The position numbers were made by a program, and so were the translations under genes. This document shows, piece after piece, positions 8,501 to 17,380 of a stretch of 64,000 nt of DNA. This DNA comes from Palleronia pelagia (GTDB taxonomy: Bacteria > Pseudomonadota > Alphaproteobacteria > Rhodobacterales > Rhodobacteraceae), in NCBI RefSeq assembly GCF_900110115.1, contig NZ_FOCM01000003.1, positions 186,001 through 250,000 of the forward strand, written 5' to 3'. The notes below the pieces were generated by a model. That model was given only the letters and a program-made list of their open reading frames with translations, was not told where the DNA came from and ran no database searches. Each line of letters begins with the position of its first letter. Within the stretch, counting starts at the first letter, position 1.

Positions 8501-9766
8501 TTACCGCTTGATACGCAGGGTCTCGTCCAGCATCTCGTCGCTGGTGGTGACGATCTTGGCGTTCGACGAATATGCGCGCTGGGTCTGGATCAGGTCGGTC
8601 AGCTCCTGCGCGATGTCCACGTTGGAGGATTCCAGCGCGCCGCCCTCGATCGTGCCCGCGGTGCTGCCCGCTTCGGCCAGGCGCAGTGCGCCCGACGCGA
8701 TGGTCGGAGAATAGGCGTTGCCGTTGACCGACCGCATCAGGTTGGGGCTGGTGACCTGGGCCAGCGGGACCTCGAAAAGGGCGCGTCTCTGCCCGTTGTC
8801 GAACAGCCCGTAAAGAACGCCGCCGTCGCCCATTTCCGCCCGTACGAGGCTTCCGGTCGCAGCGCCGTCCCCATCGAAATCGGGCGCGGTGTAATCGCCC
8901 GAGAACTGGGTCAGGCCCGTGAATGTGCCCGGTGCGCCGAAGTTGAGTTCAATCGTCTGCGGCACGGCTCCGTTGGCGATCGTGATGGTAGCGACGCCCG
9001 TGGCGGGGTCGATGGGCAGGGTCCCCGCCGTATAGGTCGCCGGCGCACCGGCCAGGGCGCCGCTGTCCGTGAAGCTCATGCTGGCGGTGCCAAAGTCGGT
9101 GCCGTCGGCCCCGGTCACCGTCATCGACCACTCGTTCGCGTTCGCCGTGGGCTGCCACGACAGCGATAGCTCATCCGACCCGCCAAGCTGGTTGACGTAG
9201 CGCATGGTCGACACGAACGGATCGCCTGGCGTGGCAAGCCCCGTTGTCTGCGCGGGCAGGTTGGCCCCGATGTCCACGCGATTGGTCGCCGAGCCGGGGG
9301 TCTGGAACTGTCCGACATTCACCGTGCTGAGGCTGGCCACGCTGTTGCGGTCCACCGCGCCGACTTCACCCTGGGCGTCGGTCTCGAACCCCGAAAGGTA
9401 GTATCCGGCCGAGTTCACGAGATTGCCCTCGTTGTCGGGCTGGAAGGACCCGGCGCGCGTCAGAAAATAGTTCGACTGGATCGGATCGTTGGGCTGACGC
9501 GACACCACGAAGAACCCTTCGCCCGAGATCGCGAAATCGGTCAGCCGCCCGGTGGCCAGCAGGGTACCGTTGCTGTCGATCTCGGCCCGTTCAACCGCGC
9601 GCACGCCGGCCTGGGTGTCGGTGGTATTCTGAGTGACGAAATCCGAGAATGTCCGGCGAAAACCCACGGTGTTGGCGTTCGCGATGTTCGACGAGATCTG
9701 GCTGGTCTTCGACGAGTTGGCCGACAGGCCGCTGACGCCGGTTTGCAGTGCGTTCGAGATGCTCAT
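8501..9766 (-). CDS. flgE: Flagellar hook protein FlgE (locus 1)
   Basis: FlgE polymerises into the hook that links rod and filament. The 421-residue protein has the N-terminal rod/hook motif (MSISNALQTGVSGLSANSSK then SSNIANANTVGFRR) and the C-terminal SSNVDIAQELTDLIQTQRAY-SSNAKI motif. The middle is the variable hook domain. It heads the flgE-flgK-flgL-flgI block and is preceded by an 85-bp gap after the TPR gene, where I see no clear promoter. A paralogue is at 56513. Confidence 0.93.
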   Translation of the reverse strand: MSISNALQTGVSGLSANSSKTSQISSNIANANTVGFRRTFSDFVTQNTTDTQAGVRAVERAEIDSNGTLLATGRLTDFAISGEGFFVVSRQPNDPIQSNYFLTRAGSFQPDNEGNLVNSAGYYLSGFETDAQGEVGAVDRNSVASLSTVNVGQFQTPGSATNRVDIGANLPAQTTGLATPGDPFVSTMRYVNQLGGSDELSLSWQPTANANEWSMTVTGADGTDFGTASMSFTDSGALAGAPATYTAGTLPIDPATGVATITIANGAVPQTIELNFGAPGTFTGLTQFSGDYTAPDFDGDGAATGSLVRAEMGDGGVLYGLFDNGQRRALFEVPLAQVTSPNLMRSVNGNAYSPTIASGALRLAEAGSTAGTIEGGALESSNVDIAQELTDLIQTQRAYSSNAKIVTTSDEMLDETLRIKR

Positions 9767-9851
9767 GATTCGTTATCCTTGCTGGTCTTGAGGAAGCGAC
9801 CCGTGGATGGCCTGAATGTGTCGTTACTTTGGATTCTTTGCGCGAGTGACT

Positions 9852-11585
9852 TCAGGGCCGCACCCCGTCGGTGAGGGTGGCGGCCGCGTCGCTGGCCCGC
9901 GCTGCGCGCTCAAGCGATGCCAGCGTGCCGGCGTTCGACAGGACACGGCGCGCGGGGTCTTCGGGGGGCGCCAAGGCGCGGGTCAGGCTCTGGGCGATCT
10001 CGTCCCATTCCGGTAGCTCGGTCAGTTGCGGGATCTCGGCGCTCAGCCGGGCCACGGTATCGGGTCTCTCGCTGCGATAGGCGGCGATCATCAGGCGCAC
10101 GGCGTCGCGAAATGCGAAGCTGTCCGGGCGCGCATCCCAGTAGTCGGAATAGAGACTGTGGGCGGTTTCGAAATCTTCCGCCTCGAACGCGCGTTCGGCC
10201 CGAGTCCGCAGCGCGCGGGCGCCGCCCTCGACCGGGGCGATGCCGCCACGCGCGGCCAGTTCGCCCAGCAAAGCCGCCAGATCGGGGTCGTTGACGGGAA
10301 GGGGCAGAGCCGACGCCAATTCGGATGCCGCGTCGATCCGATTGCTTTGCAGGTAGGCCGCAAGCTCGGTCCTGATCAAGGCCCGTGCAAGCTCGGGCGC
10401 GGGGTCCATGGCGCCAAGCTCCTCGGCGACAACCATGAGTTCGCGCAGGTTCCGGGCCTCGCGCGCGGCGGCGGCTGTCATCCCGCGGTCGAGAAGGATT
10501 TCGGCCAGCCGTCCCGCATGGGCGTGGAACATGCCGTCCAGTCTCCACTCCGCTTCGATACTGCTGTGCCCGTCGAGAAATGCACTGAGCCCGATCTCTC
10601 CGCTGGCGCCCGCCCCGTAGAAGGCGGCGACCATGGTTTCGGCCCGTGCGCGCGTGTTGTTGCGCACCGCCGGATCGTCGAAATCACGCAGGATTTGCGC
10701 CAATGCGGACAGCGCGCCCAGCGGGTCGCCCGCCTCGCGCGCGACCTCGGCCAAAAGGGACAATCCGTCCAGCGCGACCTCGTCGCCGCGCCAGGCCCAG
10801 CGGATCTGGTCCAGAAGGGCACGCTGCTGATCCGGTGCCAGAGTTCCGGTACTGCGACCCAGGCGAACCAACGCGATGCGGGCCCGCTGGGCGTCGGCAT
10901 CGTCGCCCCGCGAAGCGCGCAGGTAACCTTCGAAAGCTGTCAGCGGATCGTCGCGAAGCTCGGCCACGCGACCGAGCCGCAGCCAGTATCCGGGCTGATC
11001 GGCAAGTGCCGGGATGTCAGGGTATGCGGCGGCCAGCGCGGCGCCCGTGTCCCAATCCTCGGCCGCGATGGCGATGTCCAGGAGCGTCGGCAGAACCAGG
11101 GACCGCAGCTCGACCGGCAGACTGGGCAACGAGTCCTGCGCGGGCTTCAGAAGTGCGCGCGCCGCGTCGGTGCGCCCCATCTCCTGCGCTGCGTGGGCGC
11201 GCAGGGCCGCGGCGTCATCCCATCCCTCGGTCGCGTCGAGCAGGGCGGCATCATCCCGGTCCCCATCCAACATCGAAAGCGTAGCGTGAAGGACCGAAAG
11301 CCGGGTCTGCGTGTCCGCCGGCAGTTTATTATTGCGCAATTCTTCTACAATCGATCGCGATTCGGGAATCATGCCGCGGGACAGGTAGAGTTCGGCCAGC
11401 CCGACCATCGGCTTGATCGCGTCGCGATCCCCGTTCAGATCACTCAGAAGGGCGCGCTCTCTATCGAGAAAATCAACGTTTCCAGCGTCTTGTAATGCGA
11501 TGGGTCCGGTGGGCGCGGGCAGGGTCACGGCCCCCGCCGGAAGGGCCGCCCATGCAAAAACACAACATGCCAGACGCATAAACAT
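9852..11585 (-). CDS. Secreted TPR-like protein of the flagellar cluster
   Basis: A 577-residue protein with a likely Sec signal (about residues 1-19, MFMRLACCVFAWAALPAGA) and a body made almost entirely of Ala/Leu-rich helical repeats resembling TPR or similar solenoid repeats (for example LVGLAELYLSRG-like and LARALIRTELAAYLQSN units). No catalytic motif is visible. It is the first gene of the minus-strand hook operon and faces flgF across a divergent promoter. A periplasmic scaffold or assembly role is possible but not shown. I do not recognise a named family. Confidence 0.6.
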   Translation of the reverse strand: MFMRLACCVFAWAALPAGAVTLPAPTGPIALQDAGNVDFLDRERALLSDLNGDRDAIKPMVGLAELYLSRGMIPESRSIVEELRNNKLPADTQTRLSVLHATLSMLDGDRDDAALLDATEGWDDAAALRAHAAQEMGRTDAARALLKPAQDSLPSLPVELRSLVLPTLLDIAIAAEDWDTGAALAAAYPDIPALADQPGYWLRLGRVAELRDDPLTAFEGYLRASRGDDADAQRARIALVRLGRSTGTLAPDQQRALLDQIRWAWRGDEVALDGLSLLAEVAREAGDPLGALSALAQILRDFDDPAVRNNTRARAETMVAAFYGAGASGEIGLSAFLDGHSSIEAEWRLDGMFHAHAGRLAEILLDRGMTAAAAREARNLRELMVVAEELGAMDPAPELARALIRTELAAYLQSNRIDAASELASALPLPVNDPDLAALLGELAARGGIAPVEGGARALRTRAERAFEAEDFETAHSLYSDYWDARPDSFAFRDAVRLMIAAYRSERPDTVARLSAEIPQLTELPEWDEIAQSLTRALAPPEDPARRVLSNAGTLASLERAARASDAAATLTDGVRP

Positions 11586-11600
11586 ATCAGGACGATTTCA

Positions 11601-11662
11601 TTTATTCTTGAATTCGTCTAGGGATTAATCCATGAATTGAAGGACAGTGTTGCAATTAATCC
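11601..11662. promoter_or_regulatory. Divergent regulatory region between TPR gene and flgF
   Basis: This AT-rich stretch contains TATTCTTG (11603-11610), the perfect palindrome GGATTAATCC (11622-11631), and a second ATTAATCC half (11655-11662) exactly 31 bp from the first copy, about three helical turns. TATTCTTG also occurs before motA and mucR. The layout suggests a shared regulator binding between the two divergent flagellar operons. Which regulator is unknown; MucR, encoded nearby, favours AT-rich sites. Confidence 0.35.
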
Positions 11663-11705
11663 TTGTGATGCCAGTCCGACCGGGTGCCGGCGCAGGAGGC
11701 CTGCA

Positions 11706-12449
11706 ATGAGCGAAACAAGTTACGTCGGTCTGTCCCAGCTGCGTGTTCTGCAACGCAAGCTGGACATTACCGCGAACAACATTGCCAACGCGAACACCGC
11801 CGGATTCAAGGGTGAACGCCCGGTTTTCGAGGCGGTCGAAGGCACGCGGGCCACGGGCCCTTCGGACACGCCGTCCAGCTTCGTGCTGGACCGGGGATCC
11901 TATATCGACACCTCGGCCGGCGCGATCATGCGCACCGACAGCCCGCTGGATATCGCGCTGGGCGGCGAGGGCTGGCTGCAGTTCCGCACCCCCGAAGGCG
12001 AACAGGGATTCGGCCGCGACGGGGGCCTTTCGCTGGACCCCGAGGGCACGCTTGTCACCAGTGCAGGGGCTCAACTGCTCGATGCCGGCGGCGCGCCGAT
12101 CGTGGTTCCGCCGGGCGCCGGCCAGATCTCCATTGCGCGCGACGGGACGGTGACCACCCAGAACGGCAATGCGATCGCGCGCGTCGGCGTCTTTGACGTG
12201 CCGGACATCCAGAGCTACCGCCGTCTCGGCAACGGCGTGCTGGTGCCCCCGGATGGCGGCGCCCCCCAGGCCGACGAGTTGGAGAACCCGGTGGTTCTGC
12301 AGGGGATGCTCGAGTCCTCAAACGTGAACCCCGTGCGCGAGATGACGCGACTCATCGACGTGCAACGTGCCTACGAGCGCGCGAACGCCATGATCGACAA
12401 TGCCGACAACCTGCAGCGCGACACGCTGCAGCGCATCGGCCGGTCGTAA
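11706..12449 (+). CDS. flgF: Flagellar proximal rod protein FlgF
   Basis: FlgF is a proximal rod subunit. The 247-residue product begins MSETSYVGLSQLRVLQRKLD and carries TANNIANANTAGFKGERP, the rod-family motif, with C-terminal ESSNVNPVREMTRLIDVQRA. I chose the ATG at 11706 because GGAGG lies 5 nt upstream and because the residues encoded further upstream do not resemble the family. flgG follows after 18 bp. Confidence 0.93.
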   Translation: MSETSYVGLSQLRVLQRKLDITANNIANANTAGFKGERPVFEAVEGTRATGPSDTPSSFVLDRGSYIDTSAGAIMRTDSPLDIALGGEGWLQFRTPEGEQGFGRDGGLSLDPEGTLVTSAGAQLLDAGGAPIVVPPGAGQISIARDGTVTTQNGNAIARVGVFDVPDIQSYRRLGNGVLVPPDGGAPQADELENPVVLQGMLESSNVNPVREMTRLIDVQRAYERANAMIDNADNLQRDTLQRIGRS

Positions 12450-12467
12450 CCAGGAAGGATCGACAGG

Positions 12468-13253
12468 ATGAAAGCCCTTGGAATCGCAGCCACCGGCATG
12501 ATGGCCCAGCAGACCAATGTCGACGTCATCTCGAACAACATCGCCAACGCGAACACGACCGGCTTCAAGTCGTCGCGCGCGGCCTTCCAGGACCTGATCT
12601 ACCAGTCCATGGAGCGCGCCGGCGCCGCCACCTCCGAGGCCGGCACCGCCCGGCCCATCGGTGTCGATATCGGCCTGGGCGTGCAGACGGCAGGCACCGT
12701 GCGGCTGAACACCCAGGGCGGGCTGGTGCGCACCGACAACCAGACGAATATCGCCATCGACGGGCAGGGGTTCTTCGAGATCGAGATGCCGGATGGCACC
12801 CCCGCCTACACCCGCGACGGCACCTTCCAGCTGTCCGCCGAAGGTGAGTTGGTGACGATGCAGGGCTACCGCGTGCAGCCCGGGATCGTCTTCCCCGAGA
12901 ACACCGTGTCGATCGAGATCAACGAGGAAGGCACCGTCCTGGCCTACGAGGACGGGGATCCCAACGCGATCGAGCTGGGCCAGATCACCATGGCGAACTT
13001 CATCAACCCGGCGGGCATGCGCGCCGTGGGCGACAACTTCCTGCTGCAGACCGAGGCCTCGGGCGAGGCGCAGGTCGCGGTGCCGGGCGATCCGGGCTTC
13101 GGCGTGCTGCGACAGGGATTTGTCGAGTCGTCGAACGTCGACGTGATCCGGCAGATCACCGATCTGATTCAGGCGCAAAGGGCCTACGAGATGAACTCGA
13201 AGGCCATCGAGACCGCCGACCAGATGCTGAACGCCGCGAACCAGGTGCGGTGA
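12468..13253 (+). CDS. flgG: Flagellar distal rod protein FlgG
   Basis: FlgG forms the distal rod. The 261-residue product starts MKALGIAATGMMAQQTNVDV, has SNNIANANTTGFKSSRAAFQ, and ends with the highly conserved SSNVDVIRQITDLIQAQRAY-EMNSKAIETADQML. Length and both ends match the family. It follows flgF and its stop touches the flgA start, so flgF-flgG-flgA-flgH form one operon. Confidence 0.95.
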   Translation: MKALGIAATGMMAQQTNVDVISNNIANANTTGFKSSRAAFQDLIYQSMERAGAATSEAGTARPIGVDIGLGVQTAGTVRLNTQGGLVRTDNQTNIAIDGQGFFEIEMPDGTPAYTRDGTFQLSAEGELVTMQGYRVQPGIVFPENTVSIEINEEGTVLAYEDGDPNAIELGQITMANFINPAGMRAVGDNFLLQTEASGEAQVAVPGDPGFGVLRQGFVESSNVDVIRQITDLIQAQRAYEMNSKAIETADQMLNAANQVR

Positions 13254-13921
13254 TGCGGCTGCTGACGATCCTCCAGGTCGCCATGGCGATCCTGCTGCTG
13301 CAGGCGACCGGCGCCTTTTCGGCGCCGCTGGAAGTGCTGATCGAGGAACGCGCGCGCCAAAGCTACGGCGCCGAGCTGCACGAGGCCGGGCAGTTTGCGA
13401 TCACCGTCAAGGATCCGCCGGTCGAGGACGTGGTCATGCTGGCCGACTTCTGGATGGATCCCGTCACCGGGCAGTTCCTGACCAACGCCGTCTTTCCCGA
13501 CGGTGACGTGCGGCGCCTGTCCGGCCTCGCGCTGATCACCCTGCCGGTTCCGGTGCCCGTGCGGCGTATCATGCCGGGCGAAATCGTGACCGAAGCCGAC
13601 CTGGACGTGGCCGACATGCCGCTGGGCCGTGTCGGCAGCTTTGCCGTCACCGACCGTGCCGCGATCGTCGGGATGGAGGTGCGGCGGATGCTGTCGCCCG
13701 GACGACCCGTGCAGGTCCAATCCGTGATCGAGCCGCGCGTCATCGAACGCGGCGACCGCGTGGAAATCAGGTTCACCGACGGCGCCCTGTCGCTTACCGC
13801 GCCGGGCCGCGCGCTCGCCGATGCTCATCGCGGGCAGGACGTGCGCATCGTCAACCTCGTCAGCAACAAGCCCGTGAACGGCATCGCCGCCGCAGAAGGC
13901 ATCGTGGAGATCGTGAGATGA
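13253..13921 (+). CDS. flgA: Flagella P-ring assembly chaperone FlgA
   Basis: FlgA is a periplasmic chaperone for P-ring (FlgI) assembly. The product has an N-terminal signal peptide (MRLLTILQVAMAILLLQATG-AFS) and an SAF-type C-terminal domain with RIMPGEIVTEADLDV, RRMLSPGRPVQ and a final VSNKPVNGIAAAEGIVEIVR. A GTG at 13250 is an alternative start, one codon upstream. It overlaps the flgG stop by 1 bp and flgH by 4 bp. Confidence 0.92.
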   Translation: MRLLTILQVAMAILLLQATGAFSAPLEVLIEERARQSYGAELHEAGQFAITVKDPPVEDVVMLADFWMDPVTGQFLTNAVFPDGDVRRLSGLALITLPVPVPVRRIMPGEIVTEADLDVADMPLGRVGSFAVTDRAAIVGMEVRRMLSPGRPVQVQSVIEPRVIERGDRVEIRFTDGALSLTAPGRALADAHRGQDVRIVNLVSNKPVNGIAAAEGIVEIVR

Positions 13922-14667
13922 GTCCCAAGACCCCCCTGTTACTGGTCTGCCTGCTGGCGGGATGCTCCGCCGGACAGCATTTCGGGCGCGATCCGCACAC
14001 CTCGGACCTGGTGCTGTCGCCGCAGACCATGCCCGAGGTCGCGCGCGTCTCCGTCCCCATGCCCGAGGCGGTGCAGGCCCCCACGCCCGTGGGCGCGGCG
14101 CGTGCGTCGCTCTTTGCCCGTTCGACCGACAGCCTGTTCTCCGACCAGCGGGCGGACGACGTGGGCGACATCCTGACCGTCATCATTTCCATCGACGACG
14201 AGGCGCGGCTGCGCACCGCCTCGGACCGTGAACGCGGCGGCAGCGCCTCGGCCGGGTTCCCGACCTTCTTCGGGCTGGCGGGACGGATCGCCGAGCTTGT
14301 CCCCGGTTTCGACGATCTGCCCGCCGGCGAGGACGTGATCGAGGTCGGGGCGCGGTCTTCGGCTTCGGGCGAGGGGTCCATCGCCCGCAACGAGGAGATC
14401 AACCTCAAGGTCGCCGCGCTGGTGGTGCAGAAGCTGCCGAACGGCGCGCTGGTGGTCGCGGGACGCCAGGAGGTCAAGGTCAACAACGAACTGCGCGAGC
14501 TGCGCATGGCCGGGATCGTCCGGCCCGCCGACATCCGCAACGACAACACGATACCCTATGAGCGTATTGCAGAGGCGCGGATCGCCTATGGCGGGCGCGG
14601 GGCCCTGTCACGGACCCAAAGCCGCGGCTACGGAGAGGACGCGATGGACATAGTCTTGCCCTATTAA
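13918..14667 (+). CDS. flgH: Flagellar L-ring lipoprotein FlgH
   Basis: FlgH is an outer-membrane lipoprotein forming the L-ring bushing. The 249-residue product has a lipoprotein signal ending in the lipobox LAGC (Cys about residue 18), then SLFSDQRADDVGDILTVIIS, a hallmark of FlgH, and the conserved C-terminal LRMAGIVRPADIRNDNTIPY followed by a RIAYGGRG segment. It overlaps flgA by 4 bp. Only one flgH is present in the window although flgI is duplicated. Confidence 0.95.
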   Translation: MSPKTPLLLVCLLAGCSAGQHFGRDPHTSDLVLSPQTMPEVARVSVPMPEAVQAPTPVGAARASLFARSTDSLFSDQRADDVGDILTVIISIDDEARLRTASDRERGGSASAGFPTFFGLAGRIAELVPGFDDLPAGEDVIEVGARSSASGEGSIARNEEINLKVAALVVQKLPNGALVVAGRQEVKVNNELRELRMAGIVRPADIRNDNTIPYERIAEARIAYGGRGALSRTQSRGYGEDAMDIVLPY

Positions 14668-14755
14668 TTCGTCCTTCCGCCACCGGATCTGACAGGATCC
14701 GCCGCATTGATCGGCCACCTTCGTCGCCACACGCGACCCAGGGGGCCTTTCTCGC

Positions 14756-15286
14756 ATGAAATTGACGATCGTGATTCTAGGCGTCCTGGGCCTGTCGCTG
14801 GTCGGCGCGGGATACGGTGCCGCGACCGTGCTGGCCCCGCCGCCGGCCGAAATGGAATCCCACACGCCCGAGGCGGATGAGACCCACGCGACCGAGACAC
14901 CCAAGGAAGAAGCGCACGGTCCCGAGCCCGTCGCCTCCAAGGACAGCTACGAGGTCGCCCAGGATCGCCTTCTGGTACGGATCGGCCAGGTGAACGTGCC
15001 GGTCCAGAAAACGCGGATCGTGTCCTACGTGGTGGCCGATATTGCCCTCAAAGCCGTTGATGCCCGCGCGGCAGATATTCTGACCCGGGTCGAATCCGCC
15101 GTCCGTGCGCGTGACGTGATCCTCGCCGAGATGCACGCCCTGGCAGAACGACCGATCCTGCGCGGCGTCAATATCGACGACCGGGCGCTGGGGACCGCGC
15201 TGACCGAAGCGCTGAAGCCCGAGTTCCCGGGCGTCGAGGATGTGGTCTTCGTCAACCTGCTGAAGCAGGACGTGCCGCGGATGTAA
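14756..15286 (+). CDS. FliL-like flagellar basal-body-associated protein
   Basis: This 176-residue protein has one N-terminal membrane helix (about residues 3-25), an acidic Thr/Glu/His-rich linker (residues 30-60), and a periplasmic domain. Size and layout resemble FliL, which surrounds the stator and stabilises it under load, but sequence similarity is weak, so this is a tentative call. It follows flgH by 88 bp on the same strand. A short hairpin with no T-tract (15289-15303) follows the stop. Confidence 0.6.
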   Translation: MKLTIVILGVLGLSLVGAGYGAATVLAPPPAEMESHTPEADETHATETPKEEAHGPEPVASKDSYEVAQDRLLVRIGQVNVPVQKTRIVSYVVADIALKAVDARAADILTRVESAVRARDVILAEMHALAERPILRGVNIDDRALGTALTEALKPEFPGVEDVVFVNLLKQDVPRM

Positions 15287-15341
15287 TCGAACCCGCCGGG
15301 TTCAGATCCACCGCTCCGATATCTGCAATTCGTGGTGCGGC

Positions 15342-16013
15342 CTAGCGGACGCTGCGCACGGCGAGGGAATTGACCTGTGCGCCTGTCGCAAGGTGCAAAG
15401 AGGCGCCGGTTTGCGCGAAGCTGACACCTTCGACGCGGGTGCGCGCCAGCGTTTCCGACGAAACCTGCGCGCCTTCCGAGTCCAAGGCCGTCAGTTCGAC
15501 CCTCAGACTGCCCGGGGGCACCGGAAGGCCCTGGCTGTCGCGCCCGTTCCAGGTCAGGTCATGGATTTCGCCCGCATTCGCGGCGCCGAGATCGAGCTCG
15601 CGCACGAGGGCGCCGTCCGACGCCAGGATTCTCGCGGTGACCGAAGCGGCATCTTCACCAAGCTCGAAGGCGGCGCCGAAACCCGCTTCGTCCAAGGTCG
15701 CCGTGTCCGATGCGACCAGCACGTCGCGGCCCATCAGATCGAGATCGGAGCGGGCGGTGGCGCCTTGGAGCTGTTCTAGGACGGCTTCGAGATTGCGGTT
15801 GGTGGCGACGCCCTGCTCGACCTGGCTGAGCTGCGCCAGCTGCGACACGAACTGGGTCGAATCCATCGGTTTCAACGGATCCTGGTTCGAGATCTGCGCG
15901 GTCAAAAGGGTCAGGAACTGCTGATACTGTTCGTCCAGCTTGTCCGATGCCTTCTGAGCGGCGGTCTGGGACGTGGCCCCGGCACTGGCTTGGGTCGCTG
16001 TGCTGTCGATCAT
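15342..16013 (-). CDS. flgD: Hook-capping (hook scaffold) protein FlgD
   Basis: FlgD caps the growing hook and is needed for FlgE polymerisation. The 223-residue product contains the defining N-terminal region QYQQFLTLLTAQISNQDPLK followed by PMDSTQFVSQLAQLSQVEQG, then a C-terminal FlgD Ig-like part (LTWNGRDSQGLPVPPGSLRV). It lies 11 bp downstream of fliK, and the two probably share a transcript with the orphan gene above them. Confidence 0.94.
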   Translation of the reverse strand: MIDSTATQASAGATSQTAAQKASDKLDEQYQQFLTLLTAQISNQDPLKPMDSTQFVSQLAQLSQVEQGVATNRNLEAVLEQLQGATARSDLDLMGRDVLVASDTATLDEAGFGAAFELGEDAASVTARILASDGALVRELDLGAANAGEIHDLTWNGRDSQGLPVPPGSLRVELTALDSEGAQVSSETLARTRVEGVSFAQTGASLHLATGAQVNSLAVRSVR

Positions 16014-16024
16014 CGTCGGCTCCT

Positions 16025-17365
16025 TCAGGTGAGGATATTCAGGCCGCGCGCGGAGGGGATGCGCGCGACGGGAGACAGTGTGTCTTCGGGCGCGGCGGGA
16101 TCACTGCCCAGCACGGCGGCGTCGCGGGTGAACGGCCCGTCGCGGTGGGGTGTCCCTTGACCGTTGCCCCGGTCAAACCCCTGAAAATCAAGGTCAGCGG
16201 CGTCGGTTTCCAGTCCGCGCGCGTGAAGGGCCTGCATCAGCGCGTCGCGGTCGTTGCGGATCATGGCGAGCACCGGGGCCTGCTCGGCGCGGACGACGAT
16301 CTGAAGGCGGCCGGCTTCGGACTTGGCGATCTCGATCTCGAGCTCGCCAATGCCGTGGGGGCGCAGTTCGATGCGCATCTTGCCATCACCGATCTCGGCC
16401 GAGCGGATTTGGCGCGCCACGTGCTGTGGCAACTCGGGTGAGGGTGCTGTCGGTGTCGGGGGCGCCGGAGCCGTGGCCTGCGTCGGGAGCGGTTGCTGCG
16501 GACGGGGGGCGAATTCGGACGGCGGGAGGGGCGCGGGTCCTCCGTCGATCGGCGGCTGGGCTGCGGCACCGCCCGTGCTCTGTTGGGCCACGAATTGTGC
16601 AAACCCCGTCGGCATGGCGTCGGACTTGGGTGCAGCAACCGGCATAGGCTGTGCGCCCTGCGGCATAGGCTGTGCCCCGTCCGGCGCAATCTGTGCAGCC
16701 GTCGGTGCGGATTGTGCAGCGTTCGGCACGGGGTGTGCACCGGCTGTCGGCTCTTTGGTGGACACCTGCACAGCGACCGGAACGGTCGATTGCGTGCCGG
16801 TCTGTCCCGTGGCGGCTTGCAGGGCGAGCGGGCTTGAGGCGGCGACCTGGGGTCTGCCGGTGGCATCCGACCGCTCGGGGCCGCGCGGGGCGACGGGCGC
16901 GATACCCATCGGGGGCGAGAACGCGGTGGGCGTCAGTGCGGCGAGTTTGGGCGCGATGAGCCGGGTCAGTGACTGGGCGAGGTCCGTGCCTTCGGGCAGG
17001 GACAGCGCGCCGGTGACCTCGGCCTGCACGGATCCGTCCAGCGCCGCGATGGCCGCGGCAAGCTGCGTGCCGAGCGTTTCGGCATCCGGCACTCCGCCAT
17101 CGCCCATTCCCTCGATCCCCGCAAAAACCTGCTCTCGCAATTGGTCGAACAGCTCGGTGGGCAGGGCCGACAGCACTTCGGCCAGCATGGTATCTAGCGC
17201 GTCGGAGTCCGTCTTGGGAGTGCCGGTCTCGCCGGTCGTCGTGCCCTTCTCGGCGGAGCCGGCCACCCCGGCCACCAGAGCGTCGAATCCGGTGGCGGCC
17301 TGGGCGATAGTATTGCCGGACGGCCCGCTTGCCGCGTTGCCCGCCGTGGGGGAAAGAATGTTCAT
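16025..17365 (-). CDS. fliK: Flagellar hook-length control protein FliK
   Basis: FliK measures hook length and switches export from hook to filament substrates. The 446-residue protein has a variable, Ala/Pro/Gln-rich body and a C-terminal Flg_hook domain with MRIELRPHGIGELEIEIAKS and LQIVVRAEQAPVLAMIRNDR, the part that contacts FlhB. Residues encoded by 16628-16732 form five tandem heptads of the type xxPxxAQ. It sits between the orphan gene at 17381 and flgD. Confidence 0.9.
   Translation of the reverse strand: MNILSPTAGNAASGPSGNTIAQAATGFDALVAGVAGSAEKGTTTGETGTPKTDSDALDTMLAEVLSALPTELFDQLREQVFAGIEGMGDGGVPDAETLGTQLAAAIAALDGSVQAEVTGALSLPEGTDLAQSLTRLIAPKLAALTPTAFSPPMGIAPVAPRGPERSDATGRPQVAASSPLALQAATGQTGTQSTVPVAVQVSTKEPTAGAHPVPNAAQSAPTAAQIAPDGAQPMPQGAQPMPVAAPKSDAMPTGFAQFVAQQSTGGAAAQPPIDGGPAPLPPSEFAPRPQQPLPTQATAPAPPTPTAPSPELPQHVARQIRSAEIGDGKMRIELRPHGIGELEIEIAKSEAGRLQIVVRAEQAPVLAMIRNDRDALMQALHARGLETDAADLDFQGFDRGNGQGTPHRDGPFTRDAAVLGSDPAAPEDTLSPVARIPSARGLNILT
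16628..16732 (-). repeat. Tandem 21-bp repeat array inside fliK
   Basis: Five consecutive 21-bp units encode PVPNAAQ, SAPTAAQ, IAPDGAQ, PMPQGAQ and PMPVAAP, with consensus xxPxxAQ. Units start at 16732, 16711, 16690, 16669 and 16648 on the minus strand, with no interruption. The copies diverge in sequence but keep length and the Pro and Ala-Gln positions. They lie in the extended linker of FliK, the segment that acts as the molecular ruler in other bacteria. Confidence 0.75.
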
Positions 17366-17380
17366 GCGACGCTCACGGCA

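Noticed and set aside
15289-15303. Terminator between the fliL-like gene and flgD
   Set aside because: GAACCC-GCC-GGGTTC is only 6 bp and has no T-tract on either strand.
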